From the NCBI RefSeq assembly GCF_023156505.1, contig NZ_JALNMJ010000001.1:372001-436000 (forward strand): a stretch of 64,000 nucleotides of DNA, given 5' to 3'. The DNA comes from Roseibium sediminicola (GTDB lineage: Bacteria > Pseudomonadota > Alphaproteobacteria > Rhizobiales > Stappiaceae). Below the pieces are notes generated by a model. It did not search any database. It had not been told where the DNA came from and saw only the letters and a program-made list of their open reading frames with translations. A program made the translations under genes and the position numbers. Below are positions 7,884 through 16,211 of the stretch, one piece after another; positions within the stretch are counted from its first letter, which is position 1, and the number at the start of each line of letters is the position of its first letter.

Positions 7884-8702
7884 ATGGCGGAAACGCGTGG
7901 ACTGATGAATGGCAAACGCGGCCTGATCATGGGCGTGGCAAACAACAAGTCGATTGCCTGGGGCATTGCCAAAGCACTGGCCGACGCGGGAGCCGAACTG
8001 GCGCTGACTTATCAGGGCGATGCCCTGAAGAAGCGGGTCGAGCCTCTGGCCGAGCAGCTGGGTGCCTTCGTTGCCGGCCATTGCGACGTCACCGACGGCG
8101 CGTCTATCGATGCTGTCTTCAAGGCTCTGGAAGACAAATGGGGAAAGATCGATTTCCTCGTTCATGCCGTCGCCTTTTCCGACAAGGCGGAACTGACCGG
8201 CCGCTTCGTTGAAACCAGCTCCGACAATTTCGCCCGCACGATGGATATCTCCTGTTATTCGCTTGTGGCTGTCACCCAGCGGGCCGAAAAGCTGATGGAA
8301 GGCGGCGGCTCGATCCTGACCCTGACTTATTACGGCGCCGAGAAGGTGATGCCGCATTACAATGTCATGGGTGTTGCCAAGGCGGCCCTGGAAACCAGCG
8401 TGAAATATCTCGCCATGGATCTCGGCCCGAAGAACATCCGCGTTAACGCGGTCTCCGCCGGCCCGATCAAGACCCTGGCGGCCTCCGGCATCGGCGATTT
8501 CCGCTATATCCTGAAGTGGAACGAGTACAACTCGCCGCTGCGCCGGACCGTCACAATCGAGGAAGTCGGCGACAGCGCCCTGTTCCTCCTGTCCGACCTC
8601 GGCCGCGGCGTGACCGGAGAAATCCAGCATGTCGACTGCGGCTACAACATCGTCGGCATGAAGGCGGTCGATGCGCCTGACATCTCGGTCGTCAAGGACT
8701 GA
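7884..8702 (+). CDS. fabI: enoyl-[acyl-carrier-protein] reductase (NADH) FabI
   Basis: The ATG at 7884 has GGAG 6 bases upstream; a neighbouring ATG at 7878 is too close to that site. The 272-residue product is of normal FabI length. It has the divergent SDR nucleotide motif GVANNKSIAWGIAKAL and the YNVMGVAK segment with the Y-x6-K catalytic pair of FabI, plus the preceding tyrosine in LTYYGAEKV. FabI catalyses the last reduction of each fatty acid elongation cycle in the cytoplasm. The gene ends just before a strong terminator, so it is probably transcribed alone. Confidence 0.96.
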   Translation: MAETRGLMNGKRGLIMGVANNKSIAWGIAKALADAGAELALTYQGDALKKRVEPLAEQLGAFVAGHCDVTDGASIDAVFKALEDKWGKIDFLVHAVAFSDKAELTGRFVETSSDNFARTMDISCYSLVAVTQRAEKLMEGGGSILTLTYYGAEKVMPHYNVMGVAKAALETSVKYLAMDLGPKNIRVNAVSAGPIKTLAASGIGDFRYILKWNEYNSPLRRTVTIEEVGDSALFLLSDLGRGVTGEIQHVDCGYNIVGMKAVDAPDISVVKD

Positions 8703-8713
8703 GTGAAGACACG

Positions 8714-8738
8714 CGGCCGGTCCCTGACCGGCCGTTTT
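8714..8738 (+). terminator. Rho-independent terminator after fabI
   Basis: A perfect 9-bp stem, CGGCCGGTC with GACCGGCCG, and a 3-base loop is followed by TTTT (8735-8738). It lies 11 bases beyond the fabI stop codon. It also argues that the next gene starts downstream of it, not within the frame that opens at 8703. Confidence 0.88.
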
Positions 8739-8795
8739 GCTATCGTATCTCTCCGGCGTCGTTGCGTCGGGCAGCGCATGTTTTCCAGGACCTCC

Positions 8796-9440
8796 ATGAC
8801 CAGAATGCAGACCCTGTCTGATCCCGGCCTCTTGCCGAAATTGCACGATCCCGAGTTGCTGATCTTTGTCCGGCATGGCGAGACCGACTGGAATTTCGAA
8901 GGCCGCATGCAGGGGCAGAAGGACATTCCCCTGAACGCCACCGGCAAGGCTCAGGCTGCCGGCAACGGCATGCGCCTCAAAGCCTATCTGGAGCGGGAAG
9001 GGCTCGACCCGTCAGGGCTCGACTTCGTTTCGTCGCCACTCGGCCGGACCCGGTCGACCATGGAATTGCTGCGCACCGCGATGGGGCTCGACAAAGCAGC
9101 CTACCGGCTCGAGGACCAGCTCAAGGAAATCACCTTCGGCGCCTGGGAGGGCTTCACGCTGGAAGAGCTCGCGGACGGCGAGCAGGACCTCATCGTGCAG
9201 CGCCGCGCCGACAAATGGGGTTTTGTCCCGCCTGGCGGCGAAAGCTACGAGATGCTGGCCGGCCGGATCGGCCGATGGCTGAAGACCGTCAACCGGCCAT
9301 CGGTCGTTGTGTCCCATGGCGGGGTCTTTCGTGTGCTGCGCGGCCATCTGGAAGGCCGCGACAGGGTCGCCGTGCCAAAGCTGGACGTGCCCCAGGACAA
9401 GGTGTTCGTCTGGCGAAACGGCCAGTTCGCCGTCGTCTGA
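8796..9440 (+). CDS. histidine phosphatase (phosphoglycerate mutase-like) family protein
   Basis: The start at 8796 is preferred because AGGA lies 5 bases upstream and the fabI terminator precedes it; ATGs at 8778 and 8805 are alternatives. The product (214 residues) has the RHGETDWN motif with the catalytic phospho-histidine, a downstream FVSSPLGRTRST arginine motif and the second catalytic His in VVSHGGVFR. This branch includes cofactor-dependent phosphoglycerate mutase-like enzymes and phosphatases of small phosphoesters such as alpha-ribazole phosphate. The substrate cannot be assigned here. Confidence 0.88.
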   Translation: MTRMQTLSDPGLLPKLHDPELLIFVRHGETDWNFEGRMQGQKDIPLNATGKAQAAGNGMRLKAYLEREGLDPSGLDFVSSPLGRTRSTMELLRTAMGLDKAAYRLEDQLKEITFGAWEGFTLEELADGEQDLIVQRRADKWGFVPPGGESYEMLAGRIGRWLKTVNRPSVVVSHGGVFRVLRGHLEGRDRVAVPKLDVPQDKVFVWRNGQFAVV

Positions 9441-9586
9441 AGCGCTGGACGGGACCAATCGCATTACTTGAACAGCCCGACCCGCGCGGTCCGGACTACA
9501 CGAAGAGTTGACAGGCGAGGCCGCGTTCTCACCTGATCGACAGCCGTGGCCGGCGCGTAGACTGCCCATTCATCAGGACGAGACCC

Positions 9587-10777
9587 ATGTCGGCGGAAGA
9601 CTTTTACAGCGAGCTGCCCAGCTTTACCGATTTCAGCACCGTCGGCGTGCTCGACGAATACCGCCCGGTACCGGATGACTGGCACGTGCTTGCGGCGGAC
9701 ATCGTCCGCTCGACCGACGCGGTCGCTGCGGGGCGCTACAAGGAAGTCAACATGGTCGGCGCCTCGGTGATCGCCGCCGTTTTGAACCGGATCGGCCGGG
9801 ACCATGCCCCCTTTGTCTTTGGCGGCGACGGCGCCATGCTGGTCGTGCCTGCGCAGGATGTTGCCGCCGCCCGGGAAGCCCTTGCCGGTGTGGTCGATCT
9901 GGCGCGCCAGGTCATGGAACTGGAACTGCGGGCGGCTACCATCCCGGTGTCCCATCTGCGCGCGCTCGGCGGTGATGTCCGCCTGCGCAAATACCAGCTC
10001 AGCCCCGGCAACCACCTGGCGATGATCATTGGGGACGGACTGGCCATCGCCGACAGGATCCTGAAGAGCCCCGACGAGGTGGCCCCCTTTGCCGTTGCCG
10101 TCGAGAAGACGGCGCTGCCGCCTTTGGACGGCCTGTCTTGCCGCTGGGAGCCGCTACCGGCCCGCGAAGGGCATATTGTGTCGCTGATCCTTAAACCCGC
10201 CGGCGGCAAGACGCTGCCCGGAGTGATGGCGGATATCGCCACCAGGCTTGGCTACAATCCGCTCGCGGATGATGCTCGTACGCGTCTTGCCGACAAGAGC
10301 CGCCTGCGGTTCAGGTTTCCACCGAGCGGGCTGCGCTACGAGGTGCTTCTGGGATCCGCCAAGAACCATGTGGGCGGCTGGGTCCGCGCGCTGATCGAGT
10401 GTGTTGCCTTTGTGATTTCCTTTGTCACCGGCTGGCGCATCGGTCCGTTCGACCCGAAGCGCTATATGAAGGAACTGAGCCTCAATACAGATCACCGCAA
10501 GGTCGGCGACAGTTTGCAACTGGTACTGGACCTGACACCGGAGCAGCTGTCAGCTGTCGAAAGCCATCTCAGCGATGCTTATGCGGCAGGTGAGCTGGTC
10601 TATGGCCTGCATGTCTCCGACAGTGCCCTGATGACCTGTTTTGTCGAGGATATCGGCAACAGCCGCCACATCCACTTTGTCGATGGCGCCAATGGCGGAC
10701 TGTCGGTGGCAGCAGCGGAATTCAAGCAGCGGCAAGCGCGTCTGGACGAAGCCAAAATCGGTCAGGAAAGCGCCTGA
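9587..10777 (+). CDS. DUF3095 protein with a nucleotidyl-cyclase-like N-terminal domain
   Basis: A 396-residue cytoplasmic protein that I recognise as the DUF3095 family. Its N-terminal half resembles class III nucleotidyl cyclases: LAADIVRST with Asp38, then GRYKEVN, then VFGGDGAM with Asp81. These two aspartates are where cyclases bind metal. The C-terminal part (about 240-390) is specific to the family. No membrane segment or signal peptide is seen. Its 3' end overlaps that of the convergent GGDEF/EAL gene by 16 bp. Activity is untested as far as I know, so cyclase function is an inference from motif resemblance. Confidence 0.8.
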   Translation: MSAEDFYSELPSFTDFSTVGVLDEYRPVPDDWHVLAADIVRSTDAVAAGRYKEVNMVGASVIAAVLNRIGRDHAPFVFGGDGAMLVVPAQDVAAAREALAGVVDLARQVMELELRAATIPVSHLRALGGDVRLRKYQLSPGNHLAMIIGDGLAIADRILKSPDEVAPFAVAVEKTALPPLDGLSCRWEPLPAREGHIVSLILKPAGGKTLPGVMADIATRLGYNPLADDARTRLADKSRLRFRFPPSGLRYEVLLGSAKNHVGGWVRALIECVAFVISFVTGWRIGPFDPKRYMKELSLNTDHRKVGDSLQLVLDLTPEQLSAVESHLSDAYAAGELVYGLHVSDSALMTCFVEDIGNSRHIHFVDGANGGLSVAAAEFKQRQARLDEAKIGQESA

Positions 10778-13035
10778 GCGGCCAGCTTAGGTGCGCTGCC
10801 AGACGACGGTTGAGCGTAGTTTTGTTTCAGAATGAGCGCGGCCAGCTCATCTTCCGGAACGGCTTTCGAAATCAGGAAGCCCTGGATGACGTCGCAGCCA
10901 TTGTCCTTTAGCCAGTCGCGTTCGCCCTCGGTCTCCACGCCCTCGGCCAGAACACTGATGTCCAGGCTCTTGGCGAGGTTGATCAGGGCGCTGGTGAATT
11001 TCTGCAGGCCCGGATTTGTGTCGACACCTGAGATGAAACTGCGGTCGATCTTGACCCGGTCTACTTTCAGGTCGCGCAAGCTGGAAATGCTGGAATGGCC
11101 GGTGCCGAAATCGTCGAGCTCGATGAAAAAGCCAAGTTCCGACAGGCGGGCGATGTTTTCCTTGATTGGAGCAGCCGTGATTTCGTCGATCATCACCGCT
11201 TCCAGGATCTCCAGGCTGATGTCGGACGGCTCCAGACCCAGCATCTTGACCTGCAGGTTCAGGGCGTCGACCGCTTTGGGATTGGTCAGCAGGCTGGCGG
11301 AGACGTTCAGGCCCAGGTGGATCGGGTGATGGGTCTTGCCGCTGAGATTGACGGCCAAGTGCAGGGCTTTTTCGCGTACTGTCGCCTCGATCTGCTCCAT
11401 GTAGCCGGCCTCGACGGCGGCCGGCAGGAACGATCCCGGGTACCGCACATTGCCATCCACAATCCAGCGGGCCAGGGCTTCTGCCCCGACCACCTTCCCG
11501 GTGTGAATATTCACCTGGGGCTGGTACCAGGCGACCATCTCGCCATCTTTCAGCGCCTTTTGCAGCTGTTTGGCGATCTCGTCGTTTTCCTCGAAGGCGG
11601 TTCGCATGTCCGGCGTGAACCGGTCGGTCTTGAGCGGACCTTTCTGCTTGGCGGAGCGCAGTGCCAGCGCGGCATCGATGAGAATATTGTCCGTTACAGG
11701 CTCTTGCGGCCGGCTGATGAACAGTCCGGCATTGGCGTCGATAACCGTCTTGTGAGTGTCGACAATCCGTTCCTTGCCGATTTCCTGGAGCAGCTTGTGA
11801 CCGAATTCCTCAAAACGGGCGGCGGCTTTCACGTGCGGCCGCAGCAGTGTGAACTCTGTACCGCCGCTGCGGCACAGGAAGTCTTCCGGCTCGGCCTGCT
11901 CTGACAATTGTTCGGCCACATCGCGCAGGATCGCGTCGCCGCGGTGGTCGCCGAAACGGTCGTTGACCTTCTTGAACTGCCGCAGGTCGATCAGGATCAC
12001 ACCGGCACAGCCTTCCGTCGCGCGCTCCGGCAGGGAGCGGATGGTGTTCAGCAGCGCGCGCCGGTTGGGCAGACCTGTGAGAGGATCATGGAAGCCTAGG
12101 CTCTCGAATTCCTGCTGGGTCCGGTCGGCAAGTGCCCGGCTGAGGGCGATTGCGATGGCGAAGGCAGCCAGGATGACCAGCCCGCCGACGAGCCCGGCCA
12201 GCGCAACCGCAAACAGGGTCTCTGCCCGCTGGGTCTGCAGATCTTCATAAAGAAAGTCCAACGCCGATTGCCACAGCGTGAAAGTCGTGCTGACCAGATC
12301 CGGCTGGGCCGTCAGCACCGGCTCGGCAACAATATCTGCGCCGCTCTTGGCGGCGATGGTGGTGGACAGCAACTTGGCGCCCTCTGACTGATAGGCCAGA
12401 TTCGCCCGTCGATAAGCCTTCGCCTGTTGCCGCAATTGCTCGGCGCTCTCGCCGGTAAGAAGATTGAAATACTCCGCGGTCTCGCGCGCGGCGCCATCGG
12501 CGGCAATCTTGAACTGGCCACCCTGGACCGGGATCAGCATCTTGTCCCAGACATTGATTTCCAAGCGGGTCACGATGCTCTTGGCGTTGCTTACCATGAT
12601 TGAGGATTCGATGACGACGGCGGGCAGCGCATCGGTGACCAAATGCGGCAACCGGGAGGCCTCGAAGGACGAGGACGAGCTGAGCTTTGCCAGCTGAGAG
12701 ATCGAAGACGAGAGTGTCCGTGCCTGTCGCAGGGCCAGTGGGACCTGGGGTTCCCGGACAAACGTGTCCAGATGCGCGGTGAGTTCGGCGGACCGCGCCG
12801 TGCCGCCGAAGGCGATCAGTCTCTGACGTAGAGTGGTTGGCGGTGCACTGATCTTGCCGGTGAGGGCCTTTTCCTGCATCAGCGGGCCGAGCGCCTCGAT
12901 CAGGTGCAGGCCGTCAAGGCTCCGGTCGATGGCGCTGACCTTGTCGAACTTGTTGTAGAACCAAAGCGATGCGAACAGCAGGCTGGGTGCCAGCAAAAAA
13001 ACGATCAGCCCTGTCAGCCAGCCACGGATCCGCAA
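10762..13035 (-). CDS. membrane GGDEF/EAL protein with a degenerate GGDEF site, probable c-di-GMP phosphodiesterase
   Basis: This 757-residue protein has an N-terminal membrane segment (about 7-26), a large presumed periplasmic sensor region, and a second membrane segment (about 273-298). GGDEF and EAL domains follow. The GGDEF motif reads SGGTEF (390-395), lacking the Asp, so cyclase activity is unlikely and it may serve as a regulatory GTP site. The EAL domain keeps E519-A-L521, LEILEAV, LDDFGTGHSS (about 640-649) and VLAEGVET, which fits an active phosphodiesterase. A new signal in the periplasm probably sets its activity. It shares a 16-bp 3' overlap with the DUF3095 gene and diverges from aroC. 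Confidence 0.9.
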   Translation of the reverse strand: MRIRGWLTGLIVFLLAPSLLFASLWFYNKFDKVSAIDRSLDGLHLIEALGPLMQEKALTGKISAPPTTLRQRLIAFGGTARSAELTAHLDTFVREPQVPLALRQARTLSSSISQLAKLSSSSSFEASRLPHLVTDALPAVVIESSIMVSNAKSIVTRLEINVWDKMLIPVQGGQFKIAADGAARETAEYFNLLTGESAEQLRQQAKAYRRANLAYQSEGAKLLSTTIAAKSGADIVAEPVLTAQPDLVSTTFTLWQSALDFLYEDLQTQRAETLFAVALAGLVGGLVILAAFAIAIALSRALADRTQQEFESLGFHDPLTGLPNRRALLNTIRSLPERATEGCAGVILIDLRQFKKVNDRFGDHRGDAILRDVAEQLSEQAEPEDFLCRSGGTEFTLLRPHVKAAARFEEFGHKLLQEIGKERIVDTHKTVIDANAGLFISRPQEPVTDNILIDAALALRSAKQKGPLKTDRFTPDMRTAFEENDEIAKQLQKALKDGEMVAWYQPQVNIHTGKVVGAEALARWIVDGNVRYPGSFLPAAVEAGYMEQIEATVREKALHLAVNLSGKTHHPIHLGLNVSASLLTNPKAVDALNLQVKMLGLEPSDISLEILEAVMIDEITAAPIKENIARLSELGFFIELDDFGTGHSSISSLRDLKVDRVKIDRSFISGVDTNPGLQKFTSALINLAKSLDISVLAEGVETEGERDWLKDNGCDVIQGFLISKAVPEDELAALILKQNYAQPSSGSAPKLAAQALS

Positions 13036-13343
13036 CGTCGCGCCTCTTGAAGTGCTTATGGTTATCCTGCGTCATACAGGCAAGGGCTTAAGGATTGGCA
13101 AACCCTAAGGCGAAACTGGACTATAGGGAGGTCAAACGGGCCGATTTTACTTAATAGTGTTACCGGGTAACAGTCGGGTGATCGTAAACGTGTCTTCTGC
13201 CGGGCGTAAAATTTGGCGGATCAACCCAGCAACTGATTATCGTCAAAACGAACGATTACAGCTTGCTCCGGTCTTGAGCTTGCAGGCCCGATGGCGTATC
13301 GCTCGGCTCCTGACTGCTCTCTTTCAAGCTGCGGAAGCCTTTC
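13036..13343. promoter_or_regulatory. divergent promoter region between the GGDEF/EAL gene and aroC
   Basis: About 300 bp without a gene, serving as upstream region for both neighbours. It contains a perfect palindrome GTTACC-G-GGTAAC (13159-13171), a plausible operator. Local AT content is higher than in the flanking genes. No recognisable riboswitch or consensus promoter can be called with confidence. Confidence 0.4.
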
Positions 13344-14429
13344 ATGTCGCATAACAGTTTTGGTCATCTATTCCGGGTCACGACCTGGGGCGAAAGTCAC
13401 GGACCGGCTATCGGCTGCGTGATCGATGGCTGCCCGCCGCTGATCCCTTTGAGCGAAGCCGATATCCAGGGCTTCATGGACAAGCGCAAGCCTGGCCAGT
13501 CCCGCTTCACCACCCAGCGCCGCGAGCCGGATCAGGTGAAGATCCTGTCCGGTGTCATGGTGGACGATGACGGCGTGCAGAAAACCACGGGTACGCCGAT
13601 TTCGCTGATGGTGGAGAACACCGATCAGCGCTCCAAGGACTATTCCGAGATCAAGGACCGGTTCCGGCCGGGTCACGCGGATTTCACCTACAATGCCAAA
13701 TACGGCATCCGCGACTATCGCGGCGGCGGCCGGTCCTCCGCGCGTGAAACCGCGATGCGCGTTGCCGCCGGTGCGGTGGCGCGGCGTGTCCTGCAGGGCG
13801 TTACCATACGCGGAGCACTGGTTCAGGTCGGTCCGCACAAGATTGCCCGGGAAAACTGGGACTGGGCGGAAGTCGACAACAATCCGTTTTTCTCTCCCGA
13901 CGCAAAGGCGGCCGAATTCTGGGCTGAGTATCTGGACGGTGTGCGTAAGGCCGGATCCTCCGTCGGGGCGGTTGTCGAGGTGATCGCGGAAGGCGTGCCC
14001 TCCGGTTGGGGCGCGCCGATTTACGGCAAGCTCGACACCGACATAGCCGCGGCCATGATGTCGATCAATGCGGTCAAGGGGGTGGAGATCGGCAACGGTT
14101 TCGACGCGGCCAGCCTGACGGGCGAGGACAATGCCGACGAGATCCGCATCGATGATGTCGGCCAGCCGATGTTCCTGACCAACCATTCCGGCGGCGTTCT
14201 CGGCGGCATTTCCAACGGCGATCCGCTGGTCGCCCGCTTTGCGGTCAAGCCGACATCCTCCATCCTGACGGAGCGCAAGTCGATCACCCGGCAGGGTGAA
14301 GAGGTCGACGTCATGACCAAGGGCCGTCACGACCCCTGCGTCGGCATCCGCGCGGTGCCGGTGGGCGAGGCTATGATGGCCTGTGTGCTCGCCGATCACT
14401 TCCTGCGCCACCGCGGCCAGATCGGCTAA
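13344..14429 (+). CDS. aroC: chorismate synthase
   Basis: A 361-residue protein of standard length. It starts with [19 protein letters not shown], carries the signature [17 protein letters not shown], the [17 protein letters not shown] segment ([13 protein letters not shown]) and ends with the conserved [13 protein letters not shown]. It converts 5-enolpyruvylshikimate 3-phosphate to chorismate with reduced FMN, the last step of the shikimate pathway, in the cytoplasm. A GGAAG ribosome site sits 7 bases before the ATG. The gene is followed after 115 bp by the dienelactone hydrolase gene and may be transcribed alone. Confidence 0.97.
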   Translation: MSHNSFGHLFRVTTWGESHGPAIGCVIDGCPPLIPLSEADIQGFMDKRKPGQSRFTTQRREPDQVKILSGVMVDDDGVQKTTGTPISLMVENTDQRSKDYSEIKDRFRPGHADFTYNAKYGIRDYRGGGRSSARETAMRVAAGAVARRVLQGVTIRGALVQVGPHKIARENWDWAEVDNNPFFSPDAKAAEFWAEYLDGVRKAGSSVGAVVEVIAEGVPSGWGAPIYGKLDTDIAAAMMSINAVKGVEIGNGFDAASLTGEDNADEIRIDDVGQPMFLTNHSGGVLGGISNGDPLVARFAVKPTSSILTERKSITRQGEEVDVMTKGRHDPCVGIRAVPVGEAMMACVLADHFLRHRGQIG

Positions 14430-14544
14430 GCCGGTCAACGTTACATCTCGTTACAAATTCCAGGGTCCCTTGCCCATGGACCTCGGCGCACATGCTCCTA
14501 GTTTCGATTGCAGCACATCGCCGTGCCTATCAGGGAGTGAAGAC

Positions 14545-15450
14545 ATGAACGAGATGACACCGGTCCGCCGCATGACGGCAAAGGACTTTCCGCAGGAACT
14601 GCTCGACCTTTACGACTTTTACGCACATGGCAAGATCACCAAGCGCGAGTTCCTGAACGGGGCCGCCAAATTTGCGGTCGCCGGTGTCACCGCGGCGATG
14701 CTGCTGGACCAGCTGTCGCCCAATTATGCGCTCGCCCAGCAGGTCGCGCCGGACGATGCGGCCATTGTCAACGAACGCATCACCTATCCGTCGCCGAACG
14801 GGCATGGCGAGGTCAACGGCTATCTTGTGAGGCCGGCCGGTGCGGCCGGCAAGCTGCCCGCGGTTCTGGTGGTTCACGAGAACCGGGGCCTCAACCCTTA
14901 CATCGAGGATGTCGCCCGCCGCCTCGGCAAGGCCGGCTTCATGGCACTGGCTCCGGACGGACTGACCTCCGTTGGCGGTTATCCGGGCACGGATGACAAG
15001 GGGCGCGAACTGCAGCGTACCGTGGACGGAACCAAGCTGATGAACGATTTTTTCGCCGGGTTCGAGTTTCTGCTCAACCACGAGGGCAGCACCGGCAAGG
15101 TCGGCGCTTGCGGTTTCTGCTATGGCGGCGGCGTCGTCAACGCCATCGCAGTCGCCTATCCGGAGCTTGCGGCCGGTGTGCCGTTTTACGGCCGCCAGCC
15201 GGATGCCGCCGATGTGGCCAAGATCCAGGCGCCCTTGATGCTGCAATATGCCGAACTGGACGAGCGCATCAATGCCGGCTGGCCGGCCTATGAGGAAGCC
15301 CTCAAGGCCAATGGCAAGGATTATGTCGCTCACATGTATCCGGGCGTGAACCACGGCTTCCACAACGATACCACCCCGCGCTACGACGAGGCGGCGGCCA
15401 CACTTGCCGAGGAGCGCATGGTGGAATTCTTCAAGGAACACCTGATGTAG
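14545..15450 (+). CDS. dienelactone hydrolase family protein (YghX-like), probably exported
   Basis: The ATG at 14545 follows AGGGAG, and the frame open upstream has no ribosome site. The protein has 301 residues. A Tat-like leader is visible ([20 protein letters not shown], residues 34-53, with KR rather than RR). The alpha/beta-hydrolase domain has Glu112 in VVHENRGL, nucleophile Cys192 in GFCYGGG, Asp239 in AELDERI and His270 in GVNHGFHND. This is the Cys-Asp-His triad of dienelactone hydrolases. The C-terminal hydrolase matches the YghX branch, whose natural substrate is not known to me. Weak Tat motif means export is likely but not certain. Confidence 0.85.
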   Translation: MNEMTPVRRMTAKDFPQELLDLYDFYAHGKITKREFLNGAAKFAVAGVTAAMLLDQLSPNYALAQQVAPDDAAIVNERITYPSPNGHGEVNGYLVRPAGAAGKLPAVLVVHENRGLNPYIEDVARRLGKAGFMALAPDGLTSVGGYPGTDDKGRELQRTVDGTKLMNDFFAGFEFLLNHEGSTGKVGACGFCYGGGVVNAIAVAYPELAAGVPFYGRQPDAADVAKIQAPLMLQYAELDERINAGWPAYEEALKANGKDYVAHMYPGVNHGFHNDTTPRYDEAAATLAEERMVEFFKEHLM

Positions 15451-15474
15451 GCAACGGAACCCAAGCCCATCATT

Positions 15475-15601
15475 CGTCATCCCGGACGGAGCGCAGCGAA
15501 GATCCGAAATCGGGGAGCCACAGGCTTTCGCTGATATGATCTGAAAACAGACGAAGGTGGCTCCCCGGTCCCGGCTCGCGCGTTACTTGGCCGGGATGAC
15601 G
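15475..15601. repeat. intergenic inverted repeat of the GTCATCCCGG type
   Basis: A long imperfect palindrome bounded by CGTCATCCCGG and CCGGGATGACG with inner arms GGGGAGCCA and TGGCTCCCC. It lies between the dienelactone hydrolase and a convergent gene. The same end sequence recurs at 34672-34779 and in the palindrome interrupted by the IS at 38556, so it belongs to a dispersed family. Confidence 0.75.
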
Positions 15602-15631
15602 GCAGAGGGGGCTTCGTTCTGGTTAGGCCCT

Positions 15632-16186
15632 TCAAACTAACTTGAACGCCCGGATGCGGCTGAGGATTTCTTCGGGGTCGGCAGCGAGCGTGTGCAGGTT
15701 GATGGCGATTAGCTCCCGGCCATGCTCGCGCGGGGTGCGTTTCCAGTTGCGCATCATGAATTTTTTCCAGACCGGGAAGGTCTGTGCCTTGGTGACCGCG
15801 TTTTCCAGAGGGCGGGTGAGCAAAACGTCGAGACGGACAAGTTCCATGTTGCGCACCGAAGTGCGCTTGACGTCGGTCATGCGGATCGCCGCCCAGTCGA
15901 TGAAGCCGATGCGCTCAACGTATAGTCCGTCCTCGTTGGCGCCCAGCTGGGGCCGGCTCCTCTCGATCATCGGAAAATGCCAGTAGGCGATGCCGAGAGG
16001 GGCCAGCCCGGCGACGGCGAGAAGAGGCAGACCGCCGACAACGCCAATGACGGTGAAGACGATGCCCAGCAGAAGAGAGCCATAAACCAGGCCTTCGCTC
16101 TGGCCCCGGTTGAAGCCGACCGTGAAAGGCACGGGATCCGGCTTCGCTGTCTCCCCTTTCGAAACTGCCTCGGTCTTAGCCGCCAT
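15632..16186 (-). CDS. conserved membrane protein of unknown function
   Basis: The product has 184 residues: a charged N-terminal tail, two adjacent hydrophobic segments (about residues 35-52 and 55-70), and a C-terminal cytosolic region. That region (ERIGFIDWAAIRMTDVKRTSVRN...) resembles a small PH-like or DUF2244-like beta domain. No catalytic residues are recognised. A GAGGTGA ribosome site precedes the ATG at 16186. It lies 25 bp downstream of ribBX on the same strand, so co-transcription is likely, but this does not define its function. Confidence 0.65.
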   Translation of the reverse strand: MAAKTEAVSKGETAKPDPVPFTVGFNRGQSEGLVYGSLLLGIVFTVIGVVGGLPLLAVAGLAPLGIAYWHFPMIERSRPQLGANEDGLYVERIGFIDWAAIRMTDVKRTSVRNMELVRLDVLLTRPLENAVTKAQTFPVWKKFMMRNWKRTPREHGRELIAINLHTLAADPEEILSRIRAFKLV

Positions 16187-16211
16187 GAAGGATCACCTCG
16201 CAAAGGATCCT

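Noticed and set aside
8703..8795. Start of the histidine phosphatase gene at 8703
   Set aside because: The frame from 8703 runs through the fabI terminator hairpin; a start at 8796 with AGGA is more likely.
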